From: an uncultured Muribaculaceae bacterium
GTDB lineage: Bacteria; Bacteroidota; Bacteroidia; Bacteroidales; Muribaculaceae
DNA: 64,000 nucleotides
Assembly: GCA_944321865.1 (NCBI GenBank)
Contig: CALUMZ010000099.1
Location: 1 to 64,000 of the forward strand
Direction of reading: 5' to 3'
Shown: in pieces, positions 26,851 to 34,247 of the stretch
How the letters are laid out: every line of letters starts with the position of its first letter
How positions within the stretch are numbered: the stretch's first letter is position 1
Made by a program: the position numbers and the translations under genes
The notes under the pieces: generated by a model
The model's database searches: none
What the model saw: only the letters and a program-made list of their open reading frames with translations
Told to the model about the DNA's origin: nothing

Positions 26851-27210
26851 TTAATATGCGGGAGATTGGGTTGTTGTGGTGTCGATTACCGTCACATTGC
26901 AAGTAGAACTCATGTCTTGACAAAATACGGTAACATCGGCAAGCCCGATGGCTTTTGTTATGATTTTGCCGGAATCGTTTACTTCGACAATGTCGGCATC
27001 GGAAGTTTCCCACCTGACTTGAATCAGGTTCGGATCTTCAAAATCACCACCTTCATATACAATCGAGAATGTGAGTTGTGTTGTGTCGTCGACAGTAGTG
27101 GTTAATTCAGTCGGGCATATTTCCAAATAAGTAACTTTGAATTCTTTGCTGCACGATATGGTGGAAATTGAGATTATGAATGCTGTTATGATGCCAATTA
27201 AAATTTTCAT
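26851..27210 (-). CDS. Small lipoprotein with Ig-like (Big2-type) domain
   Basis: A 119-residue product with a lipoprotein signal: hydrophobic residues 5-17 followed by the lipobox STISC (Cys20). The mature part is one bacterial Ig-like domain, visible as VDDTTQLTFSIVYEGG, WETSDADIVEVNDSGKIITKAIGLADVTVFC and NVTVI. It is likely anchored in the outer membrane or periplasm, probably as an adhesion or structural module. Its 3' end is convergent with the CBM9-like gene, 11 bases apart. A similar small Ig-like lipoprotein occurs at 32682-33101. Confidence 0.78.
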   Translation of the reverse strand: MKILIGIITAFIISISTISCSKEFKVTYLEICPTELTTTVDDTTQLTFSIVYEGGDFEDPNLIQVRWETSDADIVEVNDSGKIITKAIGLADVTVFCQDMSSTCNVTVIDTTTTQSPAY

Positions 27211-27230
27211 AGTCGATAAATTTGCTGATG

Positions 27231-27238
27231 CAAAAATA
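27231..27238 (-). promoter_or_regulatory. -7 element of the Ig-like lipoprotein gene
   Basis: TATTTTTG on the minus strand fits TAnnTTTG, 21 bases before the ATG. The -33 element is not convincing. Confidence 0.4.
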
Positions 27239-27453
27239 AGTAAAATAAATAATACAAGGGTAATGTCGGGTGGATAAAAATATGCTATATAATATTGTTT
27301 TGCGATTATTGTAGATATGGAGTTTTCGTAAAAGTGAAACTATTTCGAGTGGATTAAATTGTAATATATTAATAACCAATGAAATAGATTTTAAAATGGA
27401 AAACTTGTGGAAAAATTAATGAGATAATGTTTATTGTATTGTTGTAATTGTAT

Positions 27454-27461
27454 TATCTTTG
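27454..27461 (+). promoter_or_regulatory. -7 element of the ribonucleotide reductase gene
   Basis: TATCTTTG lies 38 bases before the preferred ATG at 27499. No clear -33 TTTG is present. No cobalamin riboswitch motif was found in the leader, although the enzyme is B12-dependent. Confidence 0.5.
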
Positions 27462-27498
27462 CGAAGTGAAATAATTGTTGCAAATATACAGCATTATC

Positions 27499-30033
27499 AT
27501 GGAAGAAAAAATTTATACTTACGAAGAAGCCTATGCCGCAACTAAGGATTATTTTAAAGGTGATGAACTTGCTGCACGTGTGTGGACAAGCAAATATGCT
27601 TTGAAAGATTCCTTTGGCAATATTTATGAATTGACTCCCGATGACATGCATCATCGATTGGCATCGGAATTGGCTCGAATTGAGCAAAAGTATGCCAATC
27701 CCATGTCGGAAGATGAAATATTTCAGTTGCTGAAAGGATTTAAATACATTGTTCCCCAAGGTAGCCCTATGGCAGGAATTGGGAACCATTATCAATTGGG
27801 GTCTCTTTCTAATTGCTTTGTCATTGGCCTTGATGGGAATCCCGATTCTTACGGAGGGATAATCAAGATAGATGAAGAGCAGGTGCAATTGATGAAACGG
27901 CGCGGAGGAGTCGGGCACGACTTGTCGCATATCCGTCCAAAAGGTTCACCTGTGAAAAACTCGGCATTGACTTCGACCGGATTGGTTCCATTTATGGAAA
28001 GATATTCCAATTCGACTCGCGAAGTGGCGCAGGATGGCCGTCGGGGAGCCTTAATGTTGACGGTCAGCATAAAACATCCCGATTCAGAGGCCTTTATTGA
28101 TGCAAAGATGACAGAAGGCCGTGTGACGGGTGCTAATGTGTCGGTAAGGATTGATGATGAATTTATGAAAGCCGCCATAAATGGTGATAAATATACCCAG
28201 CAATATCCGACGGAATCTAACGACCCAAAGTATAAAAAAGAAATTGAAGCATCGGCCTTATGGCATAAAATTGTCCATAATGCATGGAAAAGTGCGGAGC
28301 CGGGTGTTTTGTTTTGGGATACAATAATACGGGAATCGCTCCCCGATTGTTATGCCGACCTTGGTTTCAAGACCATATCGACCAATCCATGTGGAGAAAT
28401 TCCGTTGTGCCCCTATGACAGTTGTCGGTTGATTGCTATTAATTTGTATTCCTACGTCAATAATCCGTTTACCGACAAAGCTTCATTTGATTACGATCTT
28501 TTCAAGAAACACGTTGCGTATGCACAACGGTTAATGGATGATATTATCGATCTTGAAATGGAAAAAATCGATAAAATCATTAATAAAATAGAGAGCGACC
28601 CCGAAACCATGGAAGTCAAGGAAACAGAACTTCACTTGTGGGAAAAAATTAAGAATAAAACATTGAAAGGCCGCCGAACCGGGGTGGGAACTACGGCCGA
28701 AGGAGATATGCTTGCGGCGATGGGATTCACTTATGGTAGCAACGAAGCCATAGATTTCTCGGAAAGTGTTCATAAGGCACTTGCCATAGCTGCATACGGT
28801 TCTTCGGTGGTGATGGCCAAGGAACGTGGTGCATTTGAAATATATGATGCAGAACGGGAACGTAATAACCCATTCGTGAACAGGTTGAAAGAAGCCGATC
28901 CGGGATTGTATGAAGAAATGGTGAAATATGGGCGTCGCAATATTGCTTGCTTGACCATAGCACCGACAGGAACAACAAGTTTGATGACCCAAACAACATC
29001 GGGGATAGAACCCGTTTTCTTGCCTGTATATAAACGTCGTCGTAAAGTTAATCCTAATGATCCGGATGCAAGAGTGGATTATACAGATGAGACCGGCGAC
29101 AGCTTCGAGGAATACATCGTATACCATCATAAATTCATTACTTGGATGAAATCGGTGGGCATTGAAGCCAAGGATAGCTACAGCCAAGCCGAAATTGACG
29201 ATATAGTTGCGAGGTCGCCATATTACAAAGCTACTTCCAACGACATTGACTGGCTTGCTAAGGTGCGCATGCAGGGACGTATACAGAAGTGGGTAGACCA
29301 TTCAATAAGTGTTACTATAAACTTGCCGAATGATGTTTCAGAAGAGTTGGTTAACGAACTTTATGTAGAAGCATGGAAAGTGGGCTGCAAAGGGTGTACG
29401 GTTTATCGTGACGGTTCTCGTTCAGGTGTATTGTTGTCGACCAAGAAAGAAGAAAAGAAAGGGCACTATATTGCCGACGAGGAACATATATTGAAACGTC
29501 CCATTGAGCTCGAAGCTGATGTTGTCAGATTCCAGAACAACAAGGAAAAATGGATTGCGTTCATAGGGCTTATAAATAATCGTCCATACGAAATCTTTAC
29601 AGGATTGGCCGATGACGATGAAGGTATCTTCTGCCCGAAATCGGTGACAAAAGGTAAAATAATCAAGGCAGTGGATGATCAAGGGAACAAGCGTTATGAC
29701 TTCCAGTTTATCAACAAACGCGGTTATAAGACCACAATTGAAGGATTGTCGGAGAAATTCAATCCCGAATTCTGGAATTATGCAAAGCTTATTTCGGGCG
29801 TGTTGCGTTATGGTATGCCTATCGACCAAGTGCTTAAATTGATCGGAAGCCTCGAACTTGACAACCAGTCGATCAATACATGGAAGATGGGTGTGGAAAG
29901 AGCCTTGAAAAAATATCTGCCAAATGGATATAAGGTAAACGGGCAAAAATGTCCCAAGTGCGGACAAGAAACCTTGATATATCAAGAAGGTTGTTTGATA
30001 TGTACGTCTTGCGGAACATCTAAGTGTGGATAA
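27499..30033 (+). CDS. nrdJ: Adenosylcobalamin-dependent ribonucleoside-diphosphate reductase (class II)
   Basis: Makes deoxyribonucleotides from ribonucleotides using an adenosylcobalamin radical, with or without oxygen. The protein is 844 residues from MEEKIYTYEE (27499); an ATG 24 bases upstream adds unrelated residues. It shows the RNR barrel with NPCGEIPLCPYDSC (active-site Asn/Cys/Glu), the segment APTGTTSLM and GCKGCTVYRDGSR. The C terminus has a zinc-ribbon-like CPKCG...CLICTSCG, the redox-active Cys-rich tail of NrdJ proteins. It is monocistronic with a terminator at 30063-30104. Growth should depend on a corrinoid supply unless another RNR is present. Confidence 0.93.
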   Translation: MEEKIYTYEEAYAATKDYFKGDELAARVWTSKYALKDSFGNIYELTPDDMHHRLASELARIEQKYANPMSEDEIFQLLKGFKYIVPQGSPMAGIGNHYQLGSLSNCFVIGLDGNPDSYGGIIKIDEEQVQLMKRRGGVGHDLSHIRPKGSPVKNSALTSTGLVPFMERYSNSTREVAQDGRRGALMLTVSIKHPDSEAFIDAKMTEGRVTGANVSVRIDDEFMKAAINGDKYTQQYPTESNDPKYKKEIEASALWHKIVHNAWKSAEPGVLFWDTIIRESLPDCYADLGFKTISTNPCGEIPLCPYDSCRLIAINLYSYVNNPFTDKASFDYDLFKKHVAYAQRLMDDIIDLEMEKIDKIINKIESDPETMEVKETELHLWEKIKNKTLKGRRTGVGTTAEGDMLAAMGFTYGSNEAIDFSESVHKALAIAAYGSSVVMAKERGAFEIYDAERERNNPFVNRLKEADPGLYEEMVKYGRRNIACLTIAPTGTTSLMTQTTSGIEPVFLPVYKRRRKVNPNDPDARVDYTDETGDSFEEYIVYHHKFITWMKSVGIEAKDSYSQAEIDDIVARSPYYKATSNDIDWLAKVRMQGRIQKWVDHSISVTINLPNDVSEELVNELYVEAWKVGCKGCTVYRDGSRSGVLLSTKKEEKKGHYIADEEHILKRPIELEADVVRFQNNKEKWIAFIGLINNRPYEIFTGLADDDEGIFCPKSVTKGKIIKAVDDQGNKRYDFQFINKRGYKTTIEGLSEKFNPEFWNYAKLISGVLRYGMPIDQVLKLIGSLELDNQSINTWKMGVERALKKYLPNGYKVNGQKCPKCGQETLIYQEGCLICTSCGTSKCG

Positions 30034-30062
30034 TAAATAGGATTATCTATAGAGTCGAAAAG

Positions 30063-30104
30063 AAGGAATCTGTGCATTTATAAATGCCGGATTCCTTTTT
30101 ATTT
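30063..30104 (+). terminator. Intrinsic terminator of nrdJ
   Basis: AAGGAATC (30063-30070) pairs with GATTCCTT (30090-30097), with an inner GCATTTA/AATGC helix, followed by TTTTTATTTG. It lies 30 bases after the stop codon. Confidence 0.8.
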
Positions 30105-30184
30105 GAATATTGATAAAAATTATAACAAACATAATTTTTAATATAGAAAATTTATTAACTTAGCTATGAAATTCTTGTGAAGCC

Positions 30185-31621
30185 ATGAATATGTCGTTTT
30201 CGGAATGGACTTTTATCGCGATTGCCGTTGTATATACAATAACGGTATTCAGTATTATTGGCGTAGTAATATCCGAAAACCGCAATCCCGTGAAATCGTT
30301 GGCTTGGATAACAGTGCTATTGCTTTTGCCTGTAATCGGGTTGGTGCTTTATGCATTTTTCGGACGAAGTATGAAAAGCAAGCGGCTTATATCCAATAAG
30401 AACAAGAAGAAACTGCAACGTATCGAGCCATTTAAAATAATAGATGAGGAACAGTTGCCGTTGAGTGTGGAATGCAGGCAAGAAATACGGCTGGCCAAAT
30501 CGCTTACCGGCGCAAGGTATTTTCCGGGAAATGAAGTGGAAGTGTTTACCGATTGCAACAAACTATTTTCCCGATTCAAGCAAGACATTGCCGGAGCAAA
30601 GAATTTTATACACATACAATTTTATATTTTTGAAGACGACAAACTCGGGCATGAAATACGCGACCTGCTTGTTGCAAAAGCCAAAGAAGGGGTAAAAGTG
30701 AGGGTTATATATGACCATGTGGGTTCGTTCAAGGCAAAAGACAGTTTTTTTGCCGAGATGCGTGAAAATGGTGTCATGGCTTTGCCTTTCATGAAAGTGA
30801 CATTCCCACAATTAGCGACAAGAATAAATTGGCGCAACCACCGGAAGATTTCGATAATAGACGGCAAACTTGGGTATATCGGCGGCATGAATATTGCCGA
30901 CCGTTATGTCGAAGGACTTAGTTTCGGGCATTGGCGCGACACACATCTGCGCATTACAGGGCCAGCCGTCGCAGGGCTGCAATATAATTTTGCGGTTGAC
31001 TGGAATTTCATGGGGCAACCGTTATTGACAGAAGAGGCTACGACACCTTATGTCAACGTTCCCGATGGGGTAGAGGTGGGTGTGCAATTAGTGTCGAGCG
31101 GTCCTACAAGCCAATGGGGAAACATATTGATGCTTTTCTTGAAAATCATAGGTAACGCCAAGCAACGCATTTATATACAGACTCCATACTTCTTGCCCAC
31201 CGAGAGCCTGTTGAAAGCTTTGCAAGCTGCCGCTCTTTCAAAAGTGGATGTAAGGATAATGATTCCACGCAGGTCTGATTCGGCTATGTTGCGTCTTGCA
31301 TCGTTTTCTTACATATCGGAGTGCATAAAGGCCGGGATAAAAATCTACTTGTATAACAGTGGAATGCTGCATGCAAAAACATTGTTGGTGGATGATGAAT
31401 TTTTCACGACAGGTTCAACGAATTTTGACTTCAGGAGTTTTGAACATAATTTTGAGTGCAATATATTTATATATGACTCAATGGTAAACAAACAAATGGC
31501 TGACGTTTTCTTGTCGGATCAAAGAAATTGTTTGAGAGTATTACCGAGCATTTGGCGCAATCGGCCTGTTTATGAAAAATGTTGTGAATCTCTCGTGAGG
31601 CTTTTAAGTCCGGTACTTTAA
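30185..31621 (+). CDS. cls: Cardiolipin synthase (phospholipase D family)
   Basis: Condenses phosphatidylglycerol to cardiolipin at the inner membrane. The 478-residue protein has two N-terminal transmembrane helices (about 7-28 and 38-58, a PLDc_N segment with NPVKSLAWI). Two phospholipase D catalytic motifs follow: HRKISIIDGK (about residue 219) and HAKTLLVDDE (about 395). Length and layout match bacterial ClsA. A possible -7 box TAACTTAG lies at 30156-30163. The next gene starts only 12 bases after the stop, so the downstream cassette is probably co-transcribed. Confidence 0.93.
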   Translation: MNMSFSEWTFIAIAVVYTITVFSIIGVVISENRNPVKSLAWITVLLLLPVIGLVLYAFFGRSMKSKRLISNKNKKKLQRIEPFKIIDEEQLPLSVECRQEIRLAKSLTGARYFPGNEVEVFTDCNKLFSRFKQDIAGAKNFIHIQFYIFEDDKLGHEIRDLLVAKAKEGVKVRVIYDHVGSFKAKDSFFAEMRENGVMALPFMKVTFPQLATRINWRNHRKISIIDGKLGYIGGMNIADRYVEGLSFGHWRDTHLRITGPAVAGLQYNFAVDWNFMGQPLLTEEATTPYVNVPDGVEVGVQLVSSGPTSQWGNILMLFLKIIGNAKQRIYIQTPYFLPTESLLKALQAAALSKVDVRIMIPRRSDSAMLRLASFSYISECIKAGIKIYLYNSGMLHAKTLLVDDEFFTTGSTNFDFRSFEHNFECNIFIYDSMVNKQMADVFLSDQRNCLRVLPSIWRNRPVYEKCCESLVRLLSPVL

Positions 31622-31632
31622 ACATAATTGCA

Positions 31633-32685
31633 ATGGACAGGAATGTAATACTGAGAATCATAATTGCAGTAATTATAGCAGGTTGGAATTTGAATGTCAA
31701 TGCCGCAATTGACGGATATTATCCAAAGTCATTGAATGGATTGTCGGGAAAAGATTTAATGGTTGGTCTAAGGAACCTTGTCCGTAATCACAATAATGCA
31801 ATGCCTCAATTGGATAATGATGTGTTATGGAATATATTCAAGGAAATAGATGTTCGCGATGACGGTAGTGTGTGGGACATGTTTTCGCCCGAGCATATAA
31901 AATTTAGTGATACCAATAATGTGCCATGTGGAATGGGATTTTGCCGGATTGTGCCGTCGGGGTGGGTTGGCGTTGCAAATGCAGACAATGCCGACATATC
32001 GCTCGATATACATAATTTATATCCCTGTAATTTGGACGTTGCCGAATATATAAAAAACCTATTTGCGTGGAATGTTTATAATGTTGAATATGACAATGGG
32101 GCGTTACGAGTGGGGAAGGCCGATTTAATGGGAACTATATTAGATGCATACGAGCCATGTGATGAGTATAAAGGTGATATAGCCCGAGTATTGATGTATG
32201 TGGCAATTTGCTATGGTGGGGAATTCGATTGGGTTGGCAGTAGATCGTGGAATATATATGGAGCCGATTCATATCCGGTGTTATGCGAATTGTTTATTTC
32301 GGTTGCTCTTGCGTGGCACAATCTTGACCCAGTAGATGAAAAAGAGCGAAATCGCAATGAAGCGATATACAAATTGCAAGGGAACAGAAATCCATTAATT
32401 GATTATCCTGAAATAGTAGAACACTTGTGGGGTAATATGGTAGACACACCTTTTGATATGGATGGTGGGCAAGGTGCCGAAAATGGTTTCTTGCAATCGG
32501 AATATAAAACAGACGATATAATATGGTTGAGATGCCGTTATGTATCGGATGATGCGGTCTGGAGTGTTGATGGCCATACTGTGGAAGGGCAATGTATCGA
32601 AGCTAATAAGCTTGGAGTAGGTCTGCATGAATTGAAATTTGTGTCGTCATCGGAAGAAGGTAAAGTCGTAATAAAAATAGAATGA
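31633..32685 (+). CDS. Secreted endonuclease I (EndA/NucM) family protein, probably catalytically inactive
   Basis: A 350-residue protein with a signal peptide (about residues 1-24, WNLNVNA). The core clearly matches endonuclease I: DIHNLYP (125-131), DAYEPCDEYKGDIARVLMYVAICY (about 172-195) and WHNLDPVDEKERNRNEAIYKLQGNRNPLID (about 229-258). In active Bacteroidota members the catalytic base lies in a REHSxPKSWxG motif shortly before the DLHHLYP motif. Aligned here is CRIVPSGWVG, placing Cys104-Arg105 where Glu-His should be, so the catalytic His appears lost. The metal-binding Asn equivalent (Asn142) remains. A C-terminal beta domain follows. It may be a DNA-binding or structural derivative. 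Confidence 0.78.
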   Translation: MDRNVILRIIIAVIIAGWNLNVNAAIDGYYPKSLNGLSGKDLMVGLRNLVRNHNNAMPQLDNDVLWNIFKEIDVRDDGSVWDMFSPEHIKFSDTNNVPCGMGFCRIVPSGWVGVANADNADISLDIHNLYPCNLDVAEYIKNLFAWNVYNVEYDNGALRVGKADLMGTILDAYEPCDEYKGDIARVLMYVAICYGGEFDWVGSRSWNIYGADSYPVLCELFISVALAWHNLDPVDEKERNRNEAIYKLQGNRNPLIDYPEIVEHLWGNMVDTPFDMDGGQGAENGFLQSEYKTDDIIWLRCRYVSDDAVWSVDGHTVEGQCIEANKLGVGLHELKFVSSSEEGKVVIKIE

Positions 32686-33101
32686 TGAGGGGCTTGTATT
32701 ATAAAATATTATATATGTTGGCCATGATTCTATCTATGTCTGCATGTTCCGACAAGACATGGTTCAGTCAAGATTCAACAATAGAATTCTCATTGTCCAA
32801 CCGTCTTGTTGAGATTGAGCCCGGAGATACAGCTATAATATATGTCTCGGGAGAACTGGAGTTTGCGGTAGAAAGCCAAAATGAGAATGTGGCAGTGGCA
32901 AATAGGGAAGGGCGGAAAGCTGTAATAACTGCAATCGCCGAGGGGGAGACAGATGTAATCTTTTTATCTCAATTCAACGACATCGCTTGTAGAGTAATAG
33001 TTAAGGAAAAGCTGATAGACGATGAACAAAAGTTAAATGATGCAACAGTAAGGGTAAAAGGAAGCGGCATATCTCTTGTATATGGAGAACCGGGAATATG
33101 A
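32682..33101 (+). CDS. Small lipoprotein with Ig-like domain, coupled to the endonuclease-like gene
   Basis: A 139-residue product with a lipobox (LSMSAC, Cys22) after a hydrophobic signal. It carries one Big2-like domain (VEIEPGDTAIIYVSGELEFAVESQNENVAVANREGRKAVITAIAEGETDVIFLS). A short C-terminal extension ends abruptly in GEPGI. Its ATG overlaps the stop of the preceding gene by four bases and its own stop overlaps the next ATG (ATGA), so the three ORFs form a translationally coupled cassette. Function is unknown; the envelope location is inferred from the lipobox. Confidence 0.72.
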   Translation: MMRGLYYKILYMLAMILSMSACSDKTWFSQDSTIEFSLSNRLVEIEPGDTAIIYVSGELEFAVESQNENVAVANREGRKAVITAIAEGETDVIFLSQFNDIACRVIVKEKLIDDEQKLNDATVRVKGSGISLVYGEPGI

Positions 33102-33325
33102 TTATAAAAGGGGGAGGATATATCGAATTTGTCGATATTGACACAGCTCAGAGCGTGAATTTGTTTCACACTTCGGATAAAACTGTCTCGAGAGTAGAAG
33201 TAAATGGCGTTGAATATGATATATTGAGTTGCCGTATCCTAAAAGAAACCGATGACAGATTGTGGTACAAGGTTTTACTTGACAGTGAGAAACTGGAAGG
33301 TTTCTGGGCTGTGATTGAAAAATAA
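33098..33325 (+). CDS. Small hypothetical protein, possibly the detached C-terminal part of the preceding lipoprotein
   Basis: A 75-residue ORF with no signal peptide, starting in an ATGA overlap with the lipoprotein. The sequence is beta-rich (YIEFVDIDTAQSVNLF, VEVNGVEYDILSCRI, WYKVLLDSEKLEGFWAVIEK), like an extracellular module, which is odd for a protein lacking export information. The frame is also open just upstream of its ATG, and a run AAAAGGGGGAGG follows the junction. This ORF and the lipoprotein may therefore be one ancestral gene split by a frameshift. If expressed alone it would remain in the cytoplasm. Confidence 0.55.
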   Translation: MIIKGGGYIEFVDIDTAQSVNLFHTSDKTVSRVEVNGVEYDILSCRILKETDDRLWYKVLLDSEKLEGFWAVIEK

Positions 33326-33362
33326 AATTGAGATTAAGAAACTGTTTTGAATTTATACAGAA

Positions 33363-33391
33363 GATTTTTTTGCATTGAACAAAAAAATCAA
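33363..33391. terminator. Possible bidirectional terminator
   Basis: GATTTTTTT (33363-33371) and AAAAAAATC (33381-33389) are inverted around nine bases. An outer pair AGAAACT (33337-33343) / AGTTTCT (33395-33401) also exists. The stem is A/T-only apart from one pair, so the call is weak, but it lies between two convergent genes. Confidence 0.4.
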
Positions 33392-33399
33392 AGAAGTTT

Positions 33400-34224
33400 C
33401 TAAAAATATCGGTTGTGAAGTGGTTGGAATGCGGCAGATTGCTTTACAGCCTCGATCCAATTGTTTAAACTGTCGCACAATACTGTGTCACATTCTCTTA
33501 AAATAACAGGTTGAAATTGTGTGAAACTTATTTTTGTTTCATAACTTATATCGGGATATTGTTCCGATAACTCTATTGCTATGGCTTCGTTGATTACGGC
33601 ATAGTTTATTTCTCCGGTGGCTACGCGAAGGAATAATTGCTCGGGGCCATAGTTGTTGTCGTCAATAATATATATGGTATCACCAATTTCATGACTTAGA
33701 TTTTCAAGTCTTGAGCGCATAGGTGAGCCTTTTACAATGTATACGGTATCATTAGCTATATCAAGTTGAGATTTTATTGGAACATTGCCTAAGCTGTCTT
33801 TTTGTTGTATCAGTACTTGATTGTCAAGGTACAGTGCGTTGGAAAACAGATATTTATCCCGGTTCTCTTTTGTAATTGGGAATTGAGCAATAACCATGTC
33901 ATATTCATGTTTGTTTAATGCTTTTAATGCATCTTCAAGTTTTACAAAAGGGTGAAAAATAAACTTATATCCTGAGTGTTTTTCAACCATTCTCATAAAG
34001 TCATAACTGAATCCGCCCAAAGTGTCGTTATATGTATATAGAGACAGTGGTGAATATTCAATTGCAACGTTGATGGTGTCGTTAACGCTATTAGTTTGCA
34101 CTTCATGCCGCATATTGCCGGGACACTGTTTTAGTGCGACCATGGAGGCAATTACGATTATAATCAATATAATGTAAATTGCCATATTTCCCTTTTTGGG
34201 TTTTGCGAAATTGCTTGTCGACAT
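33400..34224 (-). CDS. Membrane-anchored periplasmic solute-binding protein (SBP family 3-like)
   Basis: A 274-residue protein with one N-terminal transmembrane segment (AIYIILIIIVIASMVAL, residues 15-31) and a periplasmic bilobal binding domain of the amino-acid-type SBP_bac_3 family. Visible parts are INVAIEYSPLSLYTY, LGGFSYDFMRMVEK and LNKHEYDMVIAQFPITKENRDKYLFS, the last being the family's hinge region. The same fold forms the N-terminal half of the lytic transglycosylase MltF, but no transglycosylase domain is present. No ABC transporter genes adjoin it, so it may act as a sensor or an enzyme regulator. It lies 24 bases after the porin gene on the same strand. Confidence 0.8.
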   Translation of the reverse strand: MSTSNFAKPKKGNMAIYIILIIIVIASMVALKQCPGNMRHEVQTNSVNDTINVAIEYSPLSLYTYNDTLGGFSYDFMRMVEKHSGYKFIFHPFVKLEDALKALNKHEYDMVIAQFPITKENRDKYLFSNALYLDNQVLIQQKDSLGNVPIKSQLDIANDTVYIVKGSPMRSRLENLSHEIGDTIYIIDDNNYGPEQLFLRVATGEINYAVINEAIAIELSEQYPDISYETKISFTQFQPVILRECDTVLCDSLNNWIEAVKQSAAFQPLHNRYF

Positions 34225-34247
34225 ATAGGAGAGGAGATTTATGATAT

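Noticed and set aside
27240-27498. Possible cobalamin riboswitch before the B12-dependent ribonucleotide reductase
   Set aside because: No B12-box-like conserved core was found; the leader is only A/T-rich with a -7 element.
28531-29301. Long minus-strand ORF of 256 codons inside nrdJ
   Set aside because: It is wholly antisense to a well-supported conserved gene, and its Cys/His/Phe-rich translation is typical of a shadow frame.
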